64,000 bases of DNA from Polyangium fumosum (GCF_005144585.1 NZ_SSMQ01000052.1:1-64000), one strand, 5' to 3'; positions 1 through 8,223 are shown, counted from the first letter of the stretch. The notes: generated by a model not told the origin, from the sequence alone. Program-made: numbers and translations.

Positions 1-1
1 C

Positions 2-94
2 CGAAACAATGTCTTCGACCTACGCCGATATGGGATCCTGCTGAACCTGGAGGTCATCCAGCGTCGTGAGGGCGAGCTGGCCAAGGCCGCGTAA
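2..94 (+). CDS. C-terminal end of an unknown protein (cut by window edge)
   Basis: An open frame runs in from the left edge and ends at TAA 92..94. It encodes 30 residues ending LEVIQRREGELAKAA. Codon use looks coding and the frame is open to the edge, so this is probably the tail of a larger gene. It lies next to a DNA methyltransferase, so a restriction or modification partner is possible, but nothing visible in the tail identifies it. Confidence 0.45.
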   Translation, partial: RNNVFDLRRYGILLNLEVIQRREGELAKAA

Positions 95-126
95 CTTCAG
101 GTGGAATTGAACCGTTTGTTGCTCTA

Positions 127-489
127 GTGGAAGTCTCCTACGATGATGCGAAGATGCTTAGGGCACTCAAGGAAGCGGAGACAATGAACTTCGTCTTTCT
201 CCGCCTCAAGAACCACGACGGCGTAAGCAAACAATGCGTCGTGACAATACGCGGCACGAACGTGACACCAAAACCGTACATGTTCTTTGTGGCAAACCAG
301 GGTCGTATCACGGACGGTACGTTCCGCGCGACCACCGTGGATGTTGCCACGGATGGGACGCCAACGGTCTCCGAGCCTGAGACGTTTGTGGTCGTTGGCC
401 AGCTCCGAGAATCTTACGCCACAAAGCTACTGCAAGAGACCGGGCATCATCTCTCTCGTGTGGGGGTTGAGTTCGTGAGGCTTCGATAA
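127..489 (+). CDS. hypothetical protein, 120 aa
   Basis: The frame starts at GTG 127 (an ATG at 154 is an alternative) and ends at TAA 487..489. I do not recognise the 120-residue product; it reads as a soluble, mixed alpha/beta protein with no signal peptide or membrane segment. No good ribosome binding site precedes the GTG. Its last 63 bases overlap the 3' end of the convergent methyltransferase gene. It sits between the gene cut by the window edge and the methyltransferase, so it could belong to a modification module, but that is context only. Confidence 0.4.
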   Translation: MEVSYDDAKMLRALKEAETMNFVFLRLKNHDGVSKQCVVTIRGTNVTPKPYMFFVANQGRITDGTFRATTVDVATDGTPTVSEPETFVVVGQLRESYATKLLQETGHHLSRVGVEFVRLR

Positions 490-1626
490 GCAGCAGGGAC
501 CGGGGTCCAGCAGCGCTTTCAACGTCAGCGCCAGCGCCTCACCCAGCTTCACCGGCACGGCATTGCCTACCTGGAGCGACTGCGACTCGATACCTCCGCA
601 AAAAATCCAATCCGGAGGAAACGTTTGAAGCAACGCTGCTTCGCGGACGGTGAGCCCACGGTGCTGCTTTGGATGAATGAAACGTCCTTTGGAGGGGTTG
701 GTGCAGCCTCCAGTGATGGTAGGTGCGATGCTATCGCCCTTGATACGCCCGTAGACATCGTAGTGTCCATTGTGATCTTTATGGCACTTCAGGACTCGGG
801 CTGCATCGCGCCAGGCGCCGCCTTCTGGGATTGTGGCGAGGTATTCGACGGTCTTCGGTCGATGACTCCGGGCACGGTGCATTGGGTCGCTTTCGCCAAC
901 CTCGCCCGCCTTTAGTGGGCAGAGATGACCAATGGTCTCCATCACCGTACGCGGCGTTTCGGTCCCGATGGGAAAGGCCAACGGCCCCAGTGACTGCTTT
1001 GTGCCTACGACAAATAGGCGGTTTCGTCGTTGGGGAACGCCGAATCGCTCTGCACGAAGAATATCGTGACAGATGTAATAGCCAAGCTTTTGGGCCTCGT
1101 TGACCACGAACTTCCAGTATTTTCCTCTCATCGCAGTCAGCATTCCCGGAACATTTTCAAACAAGAATGCCTGAGGATCGAGCAGCCTTAAGATGCGAAA
1201 ATACTCAAGAACCAAATTGGCGCGATGCCCTTCTCGTTTGGTGCGCTCCGTCGCTGGCGAGAAGTCCTGACACGGCGGTCCTCCGATGACGACATCGATT
1301 GTGGCGCCTTTCGCGCGCAGTGCCAGCGCCTTGGTCACCTGAGGACTACTGACGTCATGGTTGAGCAGCTTGGTCTCGGGTGAGTAGGTGTCAACGAACG
1401 ATTTTTGGTACGAGGCTGCGGCGTCAGCATTCCTCTCAACGGCCGCCGCGATATGGAAACCGGCACGGTGAAAAGCGTAAGAGAGCCCCCCGGCACCGCA
1501 GAACAGATCAACCGCAACCAGTTTAGACACCGCTGGCGGCTTTCTGGACGGGGCCGAGAGCAAGGCGGGGGGCTGCCTGAGGGGTGCACGATCCATGACT
1601 GGGCTCGGCCCGGTAGGGTGCCACAT
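427..1626 (-). CDS. DNA (cytosine-5) methyltransferase
   Basis: Transfers a methyl group from S-adenosylmethionine to C5 of cytosine in DNA. The conserved C5-methylase motifs appear in order: motif I DLFCGAGGLS (about residue 40), motif IV GGPPCQDFS with the catalytic Cys, motif VI FENVPG, motif VIII QRRNRLFVVG, motif IX LTVREAALLQTFPP and motif X GNAVPVKLG. At 399 aa it is about usual size; the span between VIII and IX that carries target recognition is short. Motif I normally lies near the N terminus, so a start at ATG 1596 is also possible. The tail overlaps the opposite gene at 127..489. No restriction nuclease can be recognised beside it, so it is either an orphan methylase or paired with the unidentified neighbours. 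It is probably island cargo. Confidence 0.92.
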   Translation of the reverse strand: MWHPTGPSPVMDRAPLRQPPALLSAPSRKPPAVSKLVAVDLFCGAGGLSYAFHRAGFHIAAAVERNADAAASYQKSFVDTYSPETKLLNHDVSSPQVTKALALRAKGATIDVVIGGPPCQDFSPATERTKREGHRANLVLEYFRILRLLDPQAFLFENVPGMLTAMRGKYWKFVVNEAQKLGYYICHDILRAERFGVPQRRNRLFVVGTKQSLGPLAFPIGTETPRTVMETIGHLCPLKAGEVGESDPMHRARSHRPKTVEYLATIPEGGAWRDAARVLKCHKDHNGHYDVYGRIKGDSIAPTITGGCTNPSKGRFIHPKQHRGLTVREAALLQTFPPDWIFCGGIESQSLQVGNAVPVKLGEALALTLKALLDPGPCCLSKPHELNPHTREMMPGLLQ

Positions 1627-1824
1627 TTCGTCGCGGCAGCGAAAAGTTTAGACGGTCGGCGCGCATCTGCCGGGATCAGGCGCTGGGCGAGTTGTCGCTG
1701 GAGCCTGGGTCGATCGAGGCCGCTCGTTCCAGGGCAAACTCGCCCCCCGGAGGCCGCGCTCGCTCCAGATCCCGAACTCGCGATACCCCGCCCGGCTCTG
1801 CCCAGGAGATGGGGCCGAGAACCT

Positions 1825-2249
1825 TCATGCTAACCAGGCAGTCTGGAACCCGGGCGCGGCCTCCCCTTTCACGCCCTGCGACGCGTGGGCCCCCCGCGCA
1901 GCACCGCGCACACGCCCTTCAGCCTCCCATGGAGGCCACTCTTCGACACACACGCCGAGCCCCTCCGCGAGCGTCTCGCCGCCGAGCATGTGCCGCACCA
2001 GCAGCTCGCGCTCGTGGCTGGCTGGTGCAGACGGCCCGGAGGCTCGCGGCGAACCGTCGGTATCGCCATCGGCCGACCCCCTTCGCGTGGTGGCGCGTGC
2101 TCCAGCCGCCCCCGAGGACCGGCTTGCGCGGGTTCACGTGCACTGCGCGCTCCGCCGCATCACGGGTGAGGAGCGCGGTGAAGCACGTCCTGGCGGAGAT
2201 TCTCGACCTCGGGACCGCTCACGCCGAACCGTCGGAGTGCGGCTTCCAC
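1825..2249 (-). pseudogene. probable remnant of an ECF-type sigma factor
   Basis: No intact gene fits this 640-base gap, but the minus strand carries protein-like pieces in three frames. Just after the stop of the 113-aa gene a frame reads ALVEAALRRFGVSGPEVENL then RQDVL, and ends at a TGA at 2162..2160. The next frame gives NPRKPVLGGGWSTRHHA, and a third gives HERELLVRHMLGGETLAEGL and runs to a TGA at 1827..1825. The order resembles region 2 and region 4 of the sigma-like genes common in myxobacteria (compare VEDLGQEVL in the intact sigma gene at 3452..4591). The reading frame is broken at least twice. The alternative is chance coding-like sequence in GC-rich DNA. Confidence 0.35.
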
Positions 2250-2264
2250 GAGGGCGATCGAAAC

Positions 2265-2606
2265 CTACCGCGCCCGCAGCGCGGCGTCGGTCAGGTTCAG
2301 CGCTGTGTAGTGGAACTCCTGGAACACGCTCCCGGCCTCCTCGTCGCTCAGCGCGTACCCACGGAACACCTTGCGCCCCTCCGCGTTGATCGCACCCTCC
2401 TCGACGTACACGCGCCCATCGCTCCCGAGCGCGAGCGTCTGGAGACACCCCCACCGGAGCAAGCCACGCGTCCCGTACTGCGCCCGTTCCTCAGCAGTCA
2501 ACGCGTACCCAACGAACACGCGCCGCCCCGGAGGCGGCTCGCCCTCGATGTAGACGTAGATCGTGCCATCACTCGCGAACACGAACTCGGTCGGCAGAGT
2601 CGCCAT
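2265..2606 (-). CDS. hypothetical protein with an internal two-fold repeat, 113 aa
   Basis: ATG 2606 is preceded by a good GGGGAGGT ribosome site. I do not recognise the protein. It contains two similar halves: DGTIYVYIEGEPPPGRRVFV followed by GYALTAEE (residues 13 to 40), and DGRVYVEEGAINAEGRKVF followed by RGYALSDEE (63 to 90), suggesting a duplicated small beta/helix unit. There is no signal peptide or membrane helix. It lies 22 bases after the 210-aa gene in the same direction, so the two are probably co-transcribed, and the sigma-like remnant follows directly after its TAG stop. Confidence 0.7.
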   Translation of the reverse strand: MATLPTEFVFASDGTIYVYIEGEPPPGRRVFVGYALTAEERAQYGTRGLLRWGCLQTLALGSDGRVYVEEGAINAEGRKVFRGYALSDEEAGSVFQEFHYTALNLTDAALRAR

Positions 2607-2628
2607 GGTGCTCGACCTCCCCTTGCAG

Positions 2629-3261
2629 TCACAACGAAATCCGAAGCAGCACCCGCTCAGGTCGCGGAGCCACTTCCAGGCTCGTCGACAGCAGCAAAAT
2701 GATGATGCCGCTTCGTTGCAGCCGAAGCAGCGCCGGCAGGAGCGCTCCTGAATACGAAAGCTCGGGGAGCCGATCCCGCAGGCGTGCGACAGAGACGAAC
2801 CCATCCGCATCCACGCGCATCCTCGACAGCGCGAAGTGTACGAGCCCCTCGACCCGCGCATCCTCCCCGAGCCTCCGGAGCTCCGCCGCGTAGTGCGCCA
2901 CGTAGATCGCCGCCTCCTGGTAGGCAGCATCCGCGCGCATGAGCTCAAGCAGAAGCAGCTCCCCGCGCTCATCATGACCGACTGCGCCGGCCGAGATGCG
3001 GGTCACTCGCGCGGATCGCGGAGGCGGAAGCGGTGGGAGACGATCCGACAGCCGAGCCTTGCGGAATCGCTCACGCACGCGGAGGAACACGGCGCCCACG
3101 AACGCTCGGGCCCGGCTCCAAGGGGAAGGTGGATCCACGATTGTATCGCGCGGCAGCTCGGAATGCGCCGCGCTCATCCGCGTCCCGCTCTGCGGCGGAA
3201 CCGCCGAGCGGTCCATCACGGTCGTTGCTGCGTCGTCATCGACGTCGCGGAGTGCATGCAT
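2629..3261 (-). CDS. hypothetical protein with winged-helix-like C terminus, 210 aa
   Basis: The chosen start is ATG 3261, with GGAGG just upstream; an open frame extends further to 3444 but has no better site. I do not recognise a family. The N-terminal half is polar and low in complexity with a basic patch (RVRERFRKARLSDR). The C-terminal half is helical (ELMRADAAYQEAAIYVAHYA) and ends in a stretch reading like a small winged helix (GFVSVARLRDRLPELSYSG, then LLPALLRLQRSGIIILLL). That resemblance is weak. It leads a short operon with the 113-aa gene. Confidence 0.6.
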   Translation of the reverse strand: MHALRDVDDDAATTVMDRSAVPPQSGTRMSAAHSELPRDTIVDPPSPWSRARAFVGAVFLRVRERFRKARLSDRLPPLPPPRSARVTRISAGAVGHDERGELLLLELMRADAAYQEAAIYVAHYAAELRRLGEDARVEGLVHFALSRMRVDADGFVSVARLRDRLPELSYSGALLPALLRLQRSGIIILLLSTSLEVAPRPERVLLRISL

Positions 3262-3414
3262 GGTTCCTCCATGGGCGTCGCCTGAGATCGGCGACAAACG
3301 ACCCCCAGGAGAGGGCGATGGAACGCTGTGCCCAGAAAAACCATCCCATCGCCCCCTTCTGCGGGTCGCTTGTCGGCTACGTGCGTTGCCTTCAGGCGCG
3401 CGCACATAGATAAA

Positions 3415-3444
3415 ATTGGGTTGGTCGCCCCGGAGGGACACCAA
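3415..3444 (-). terminator. hairpin after the sigma gene; copy 1 of a repeated element
   Basis: Seven bases past the sigma-factor stop the minus strand can fold TTGGT / ACCAA arms around a CCC / GGG inner stem, followed by CCCAATTTTAT. This is a plausible intrinsic terminator with a weak T tract. Nearly the same 30 bases recur at 4601..4632. Confidence 0.45.
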
Positions 3445-3451
3445 AAAGTGA

Positions 3452-4591
3452 TCAGGGAGCGCGGTGCGGTCGCTCGGCCCTCACGAGCTCGCCGAGGACG
3501 AACGCTCTCACCTTGGGCAGCGGGTTCGACGGGAACCGCCGATCGTACCGCTCAAACGCCGCCCGTGCGTCCGCAAGGTCGCCTTGCTCAAGCGCCCCCA
3601 CCGCCCGATTCAGCAAGGCCCGCGCTTCGGCCGCCGGATCCGCAGGACGCGGCATCGAGCTCGGCGGCGGCGCAGGCGGCGGCGGCGCAGGTGGCGGCAC
3701 CGCTGTCACAGGAAATGCGGCAACAGCCGGGGGAATGCGCTCGTCGAGATGGCTCCTCGTGGCCTCGGGCATGACCGCCACGGGACGCGTGAGGAGATAA
3801 ACGACGACCGCTCCGACAATCCCGCCCGTGATGTTTCCTCCGAGAAACGAGGCCGCGTCCGACCCGGCCTGCCCGGTGCCTGGAGCATCGCCGTCGGGCG
3901 CGGTCGCGGGCGCTTCCGGTTGCGCCGCTCCGGGTCCCTGCTCGACGATGGCGCGCAGCCGCTCGCGCAGCTCCTCCGGAACGTCCTCCGTGCGGGCGCG
4001 AAGGAACGCGAACAGCCCGTCCGCCGCGAAGGGCAGGACGACCATGCCGTTGTCGCGCATCTTCCTCTTGATCCGCCGCGTGAAATCCTCCCTCGCGCGT
4101 TCGAGTCGGTCCTTGACGGTGCGCTTCGAGACGCCGACCAACTGCGCCGTCTCCTCGTGGCTCAGCTCCCCGAGCTCGACGGCCGTCAGCACTTCGCGAA
4201 GGTCCGCGTCCATCTCGCCGATGGTCTCGTGCACGAGTCGCACGTACTGCGCTGTCGCCATGGCCTCCTCGGGGTTCCGCGCGCCGCTCGGCGCCGCAAT
4301 CACATCTTCATAAACGGAAAATCCTCCGCGATACTGCTCGCGCACCTGCCAATCGCGCGCCTTGCGCTGCGTGATCGCATACAGCCAGACGGCCATCGAC
4401 CCCTTCGCCGGATCGTACCGCGGCAAACCCGCGACGGCTACCGTCAGGACCTCCTGCCCGAGGTCCTCCACCTCGGTGAGCGGAACGGGCCCCCAGGGCG
4501 GAGGAAGCCGGGCCAGCCATCCCGGCACGCGGAGCGCAAGCTGCGCGAGTTGCTCGTGAGGACCATCTGGTGTGTCGAATCGTCGGGTCAC
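3452..4591 (-). CDS. ECF-type sigma factor with a membrane anchor and periplasmic tail
   Basis: Residues 38 to 85 look like sigma region 2 (VEDLGQEVLTVAVAGLPRYD, then AVWLYAITQRKARDW), and residues 127 to 175 like region 4 with its DNA-binding helix (LSHEETAQLVGVSKRTVKDR). The family directs RNA polymerase to chosen promoters. Unlike the usual 170 to 200 aa protein this one is 379 aa: after a Pro/Ala-rich linker comes one membrane helix (about 252 to 269, GGIVGAVVVYLLT), a Pro-rich stretch, and a C-terminal TPR-like helical segment (311 to 379). By topology the tail would lie outside the cytoplasmic membrane, so the factor may sense the envelope directly; that is inference. It follows the lipoprotein and outer-membrane-type genes in the same direction, probable partners or targets. 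Repeated hairpins flank it. Confidence 0.8.
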   Translation of the reverse strand: MTRRFDTPDGPHEQLAQLALRVPGWLARLPPPWGPVPLTEVEDLGQEVLTVAVAGLPRYDPAKGSMAVWLYAITQRKARDWQVREQYRGGFSVYEDVIAAPSGARNPEEAMATAQYVRLVHETIGEMDADLREVLTAVELGELSHEETAQLVGVSKRTVKDRLERAREDFTRRIKRKMRDNGMVVLPFAADGLFAFLRARTEDVPEELRERLRAIVEQGPGAAQPEAPATAPDGDAPGTGQAGSDAASFLGGNITGGIVGAVVVYLLTRPVAVMPEATRSHLDERIPPAVAAFPVTAVPPPAPPPPAPPPSSMPRPADPAAEARALLNRAVGALEQGDLADARAAFERYDRRFPSNPLPKVRAFVLGELVRAERPHRAP

Positions 4592-4600
4592 GTTCTATGG

Positions 4601-4632
4601 ATTGGGTTGAGCGCCCGAGAGGGACACCCAAA
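4601..4632 (-). repeat. hairpin between lipoprotein and sigma gene; copy 2 of a repeated element
   Basis: Three bases after the lipoprotein stop lies a 32-base sequence nearly identical to 3415..3444. Its ends are TTGGGT and ACCCAA, with an inner CCC-GAGA-GGG fold. There is no T tract, so it is more likely a processing, attenuation or protein-binding site than a strong terminator. Copies of the element thus bracket the sigma gene. Confidence 0.5.
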
Positions 4633-4635
4633 TCG

Positions 4636-5739
4636 TCACTTGGCCTTCGGACGGCAGCAGATCGTCGAGGGACGGAGCGCCTCCACCTGTCCGATGGGTT
4701 CACCGCCTGTCGGCTGACACGTGCCCGCGTGGTACTGAACGTTCGAGATCGACTTGCTTCCAAGAGCCGAGCCCGGGACGGTCACATCGAAGCATGCTTC
4801 CTTGAGGGACGAAATCGAGTACCCGAGGAACAGAGGATCGACGCACGCGTCGTCCTTGTAGATCGAGGCCGTCGCCGTGCACATGCTGCCCTCGACCTCG
4901 GGCATGCACTCGCACGTGGTGCATCCGCGTTTGTCCTCGAACCCGCTGTAAATAACGAGCCGGTCGGTGTAGTCCTCGCCCTCGCAGGGGAGGTCCCCCG
5001 CCTGATACACGCAGACCAGAAACTCGGGCGGCGGCGTGGGCGCGGGGGCGCACTTCTCGCCGAATCCGCACCCGCCCTCGCCGCCTTCCGGGTATCCCTC
5101 GCAAACAACGACCGTGAGCCCCCACGTTGGCTCGTCCGAAGTCCCAGTCAGGATCGGCTTGTAGTCGACCTCGCAGACTTCGTCCACGGCCTGCATGGGC
5201 CCGATGGTGAGCGACTCGACGCACGGCTTGCCGCCGCACTGTTTTCCCGCGGCAATGCCGTTGGCGTTCGAGCAGCTCCCGTCCCAGTCGGCCGGGGGGT
5301 CGAAGGACGTGGGGTCCGCGCCAGCAATGTTGCAGGCCGCGTTGCTTGCGGTCGTGGTTGTCGGCAGCGTGCACGAGCCCGTCGAAGGCTTGCAGGCGCA
5401 GCCGCAAGCGAGCGGTCCCGCCGTGAGATGGGCGTACTTGGTGAAGTGGTGGTGGGGGGCATCGGGCGGACACTCGATGATGAGGGGTCCTGGTGACTTC
5501 GCCACGAGGACCGGCTCGCTCCATCCTCCGAGGGGCCGGAAAGGGACGCACTGGCCTGTGCAGGCTTTGGCCTCGATGCCGCCGTCGCCGGCATCGGTAT
5601 CGGCGTCTGCCCCGGCATCCTCGGCGTCCAGTCCTGCGTCGAGCTTGGGGACGATGACAAACTCGCTATTCCCACATGCCGCGGCCATGCCGGCGACGGC
5701 GATCAGCAGGACTCTGCCCATAGTGATTACGGATTCCAT
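4636..5739 (-). CDS. Cys-rich lipoprotein
   Basis: The N terminus is a lipoprotein signal with the lipobox AAAC (Cys 22 if the start is ATG 5739; ATG 5721 is equally plausible and lies just past the preceding stop). A short Asp/Gly/Ala-rich linker (DAGLDAEDAGADADTDAGDG) is followed by about 300 residues with roughly 30 cysteines, many in close pairs such as CGCACKPSTGSC and CTTCEC, which suggests a disulfide-rich exported domain. I recognise no enzyme motif. The gene overlaps the end of the upstream outer-membrane-type gene by 13 bases and precedes the sigma gene by 44 bases. Secreted disulfide-rich lipoproteins of this style are common in myxobacteria, and a surface or envelope role is inferred. 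Confidence 0.75.
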   Translation of the reverse strand: MESVITMGRVLLIAVAGMAAACGNSEFVIVPKLDAGLDAEDAGADADTDAGDGGIEAKACTGQCVPFRPLGGWSEPVLVAKSPGPLIIECPPDAPHHHFTKYAHLTAGPLACGCACKPSTGSCTLPTTTTASNAACNIAGADPTSFDPPADWDGSCSNANGIAAGKQCGGKPCVESLTIGPMQAVDEVCEVDYKPILTGTSDEPTWGLTVVVCEGYPEGGEGGCGFGEKCAPAPTPPPEFLVCVYQAGDLPCEGEDYTDRLVIYSGFEDKRGCTTCECMPEVEGSMCTATASIYKDDACVDPLFLGYSISSLKEACFDVTVPGSALGSKSISNVQYHAGTCQPTGGEPIGQVEALRPSTICCRPKAK

Positions 5740-6758
5740 ATCACACCAATTCCTATAGACGGCAATGCACCGGGCGGCGTCCAGAGCACGCGCTCCGATC
5801 CCGGCGGCATGAATTTCAAAGTGGTTCCGTGCAGCTTGTAAAGGACCTCGGCATATCCTCGCAGCCTGACATTCTTGGAGAGCGGTACGTCGTACGAGCC
5901 TCGCAGCCCCACGCCACCGAAGGGCTGGTCTGCGTGGGTTTGCGGTTCCACCGTGTCCCCCATGACGAATTGATAGTACCCGCCCGCCAGCGGGGTGCAG
6001 ACACGGGCCCGCTCACCGATCCGCAGGCATGGCAGCACACCCCCCGTCGCGAGCCATGTCCGCACGGGCACATCGTCCACGTCCCCCCGGTGATCTACGA
6101 CGCCGCGCAACTCGACGCCGAGCGAGAACCACGGCCATCGCAAGGCGACCTGAAGACCTCCGCCCAAGGCGAGGCCAGGCGTGTCGAGAGGAGCCACGAC
6201 GAACGCCGCAGACAGCTCGGTCCGAAACGGCGGAGCGTCAGGCGTCGAGGGCGGTGGGGGCAGTCGTAGGGGCTCCTCGGGAGCCCGCCGATGCGGTAGA
6301 GGCGCCACGGTTGGCGGCGGGGGTGTTGGCGGAGCCGACGGCGAGACCAGGAGCGTCCACGCCTCCGGTGTCTCGCCCTTGATCGTCATGAACCGCGCGT
6401 AGATCATGAGCGCCACGTCCTCGACGAGCTCGTCGCACCTCCACCGCGGGGTCGCCGTTTCCTCCCACTGGACCGCCCCCTGTTCGTCTCGCGCGACGAG
6501 CAGCGCGTCCAGGCGTCCACCGGCACGCCGCACCGTCACGGACAGCGATGCGCGCGCTGTGTCCGGGAAGGCATCGTAGCGGTACTTCGCGCTCGTCAGC
6601 TCCGCCAGGGCGGACTTTGCAGGGCAGTTCGCCCCAGGGGGAGCGAGGTAGTCGAGCCGAAAGGCGACGCGTTTCGCCGTCGGCGCGTCGTCCGCCATCG
6701 CGGGCGGCGCGAGCATCACCAGGGCAATCGTCAGCAGGTCAGCGTGGGCGCGGCGCAT
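5727..6758 (-). CDS. exported protein with outer-membrane beta-barrel-like C terminus
   Basis: The chosen start is ATG 6758, giving a clean signal peptide (residues 1 to 22, ending PPAMA before DDAP). Residues about 25 to 135 form a small domain (FRLDYLAPPGANCPAKSALA, with a WRCDELVEDVALMIYARF segment), followed by a Pro-rich linker. Residues 185 to 343 alternate polar and hydrophobic residues with Gly and aromatic turns (GLALGGGLQVALRWPWFSLG) and the chain ends in WNP, typical of an outer-membrane barrel or of a barrel-like myxobacterial envelope protein. It is the first gene of a leftward set with the lipoprotein and the membrane-anchored sigma factor. The promoter must lie in the 189 bases shared with the divergent XRE gene. 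Confidence 0.7.
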   Translation of the reverse strand: MRRAHADLLTIALVMLAPPAMADDAPTAKRVAFRLDYLAPPGANCPAKSALAELTSAKYRYDAFPDTARASLSVTVRRAGGRLDALLVARDEQGAVQWEETATPRWRCDELVEDVALMIYARFMTIKGETPEAWTLLVSPSAPPTPPPPTVAPLPHRRAPEEPLRLPPPPSTPDAPPFRTELSAAFVVAPLDTPGLALGGGLQVALRWPWFSLGVELRGVVDHRGDVDDVPVRTWLATGGVLPCLRIGERARVCTPLAGGYYQFVMGDTVEPQTHADQPFGGVGLRGSYDVPLSKNVRLRGYAEVLYKLHGTTLKFMPPGSERVLWTPPGALPSIGIGVIWNP

Positions 6759-6892
6759 CGATCCTCGGACGAACCCCAGGCTACCAGGAAGTGCGGAAAA
6801 TGTGCAAGACATTCCTTCCTGGTGCAGCGCGACGACAAACCGTTGCCCTTTCCAGCAAAGGAGCCCAACTGTCGGCCCGTCCTGCTCATGCT

Positions 6893-6909
6893 ATCTAAAG
6901 TCTGTAGAT
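6893..6909. promoter_or_regulatory. 17-bp palindrome, candidate operator of the XRE regulator
   Basis: ATCTAAAGTCTGTAGAT pairs at 7 of 8 positions about a central T. It lies 38 bases before the GTG start of the XRE gene, between the two divergent genes. XRE and controller-type proteins of this size usually bind such dyads next to their own promoter. Confidence 0.5.
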
Positions 6910-6947
6910 TCGCCGCTCTCGTCGGGTAGGCTACTTTTCCCGACGTC

Positions 6948-7187
6948 GTGGACGAGACCCTCCTACAGCGCAAATTAGGCCACATCATCCGAGATCGACG
7001 GCTGGCGCTTGGGCTGAGCCAGGAAGAACTCGCGGATCGGTGCGCGCTGCATCGGACGTACGTGGGGTCCGTCGAACGGGGCGAACGCAACATCTCGATC
7101 CAGAACATCGTGCGGATCGCGAACGCGCTCGACACCCGCCTTTGGGAGCTGATCCGGGCTGCCGAGGAGGGGGCTGGCGTCCCCTGA
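6948..7187 (+). CDS. XRE-family regulator, controller-protein-like, 79 aa
   Basis: A single helix-turn-helix fills residues 9 to 65 (LGHIIRDRRLALGLSQEELA, then HRTYVGSVERGERNISIQNI). The HRTYxGSxERGERNISIxN pattern is typical of Cro/C1-type proteins, including controller proteins of restriction-modification systems and small phage repressors. The start is GTG 6948. The protein is expected to dimerise and bind a dyad, and a 17-bp palindrome sits 38 bases upstream (6893..6909), so autoregulation is likely. It is divergent from the outer-membrane-type gene at 5727..6758 and could be the repressor of the integrated element; the choice is not settled by sequence. Confidence 0.85.
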   Translation: MDETLLQRKLGHIIRDRRLALGLSQEELADRCALHRTYVGSVERGERNISIQNIVRIANALDTRLWELIRAAEEGAGVP

Positions 7188-7400
7188 TCACGTTGCGGCA
7201 TTGGACGACTTTGCGTAGCATCATGATCAAATGTCCGTCAATCAGGAACCCGTGTGCAGGGCGTAGCCGCGCACGTCTGCGACGTAGACACCAGGATCTC
7301 GCCTACCTGGAGTCGCCGAAATCCCGCACTGCCCTCGTTCACACAGCGGGGTACTGCTCGATGCGTCGTGATGAGGAGCATCGCGACCGGAGGAACGTCG

Positions 7401-8210
7401 ATGCAGTCCCCCACGATTCTCATGCTCGCGATGTCCCTTGGCCTCACGGCGTGCAGCGGCCCCACGCCGAATACGGTCATCCATGCGGCTACCGGCGACG
7501 CGGCGCTCATGCCCGTGACGTGGGGGACAAACGCTTCCCCGTCCACCCCGCCGGCATCTTCCGCGCCGTCCGTAACCCAGACGCAAACCGTGAACGTCGT
7601 GGTTGGGCCGACCAGCAGGGTCGAACCGGCAGTCCCTCACAAGGCCGAAGGCGTCGACGAGACGAAGATTGCCATTGTGACGAATGGCTCGGGAATCGAG
7701 CTTGGAAGCGGCAAAAGGATTCTGTACTCTGGGCCAGCGACGTTCTTCCTGCTCGACGCGGAAAAGGGGGTGCGAGGCATGCTCCTCGTCGACGTGCGCG
7801 AGCCTGGCAGCGGCTACATTTCCGACGTCTGGATGTTCGACGGCGCGGATTGGCGCCACGGCACGATGGTGGAGAGCGTTCCACTCAGCGAGCGCATCAG
7901 CATGCCGATATCATCGCCTCCGCCTCCCCGCACATTCGGTAGATTCGACGTGGGGCTCACGTGGCTCGTTTCGAATGGCGCTGTGGTGCCTGGTCCGAGC
8001 TTTCGCCAAGCGCTGCTCGCCCTTGGAAGGCCGAGCGACCTCGCTGGTGAACCCCGCGCGAGTGCAGGACGCCGCAACATGCTCCGATTCGCCCTCGCAC
8101 TGGAGCATTTCCGGCGCGAGGAGATGAAGCCGTGTGAGCACATCAAGCCCCTGTCTGAGACGCTGCTCTCGGGATTCGCGCGGATGAACCATCCGAGCAT
8201 CGCAGAGTGA
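7401..8210 (+). CDS. putative lipoprotein, 269 aa
   Basis: ATG 7401 has GGAGGA about 7 bases upstream and opens a lipoprotein signal with lipobox LTAC (Cys 18). It is followed by a Ser/Thr/Pro-rich tether and then a soluble domain (residues about 75 to 155) with beta-rich segments such as KIAIVTNGSGIELGSGKRIL. The last 90 residues are helical and charged. No known family was recognised. The gene lies between the XRE gene and the convergent end of the structural operon, with only 13 bases to the SpoIID-like gene. Gene position suggests element cargo, possibly a surface protein made in the lysogenic state; this is speculation. Confidence 0.65.
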   Translation: MQSPTILMLAMSLGLTACSGPTPNTVIHAATGDAALMPVTWGTNASPSTPPASSAPSVTQTQTVNVVVGPTSRVEPAVPHKAEGVDETKIAIVTNGSGIELGSGKRILYSGPATFFLLDAEKGVRGMLLVDVREPGSGYISDVWMFDGADWRHGTMVESVPLSERISMPISSPPPPRTFGRFDVGLTWLVSNGAVVPGPSFRQALLALGRPSDLAGEPRASAGRRNMLRFALALEHFRREEMKPCEHIKPLSETLLSGFARMNHPSIAE

Positions 8211-8223
8211 CGACGCGGCGCGG

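Noticed and set aside
1692-2702. A 336-codon plus-strand frame
   Set aside because: Arg/Pro-rich and antisense to better-supported minus-strand genes with clear ribosome sites.
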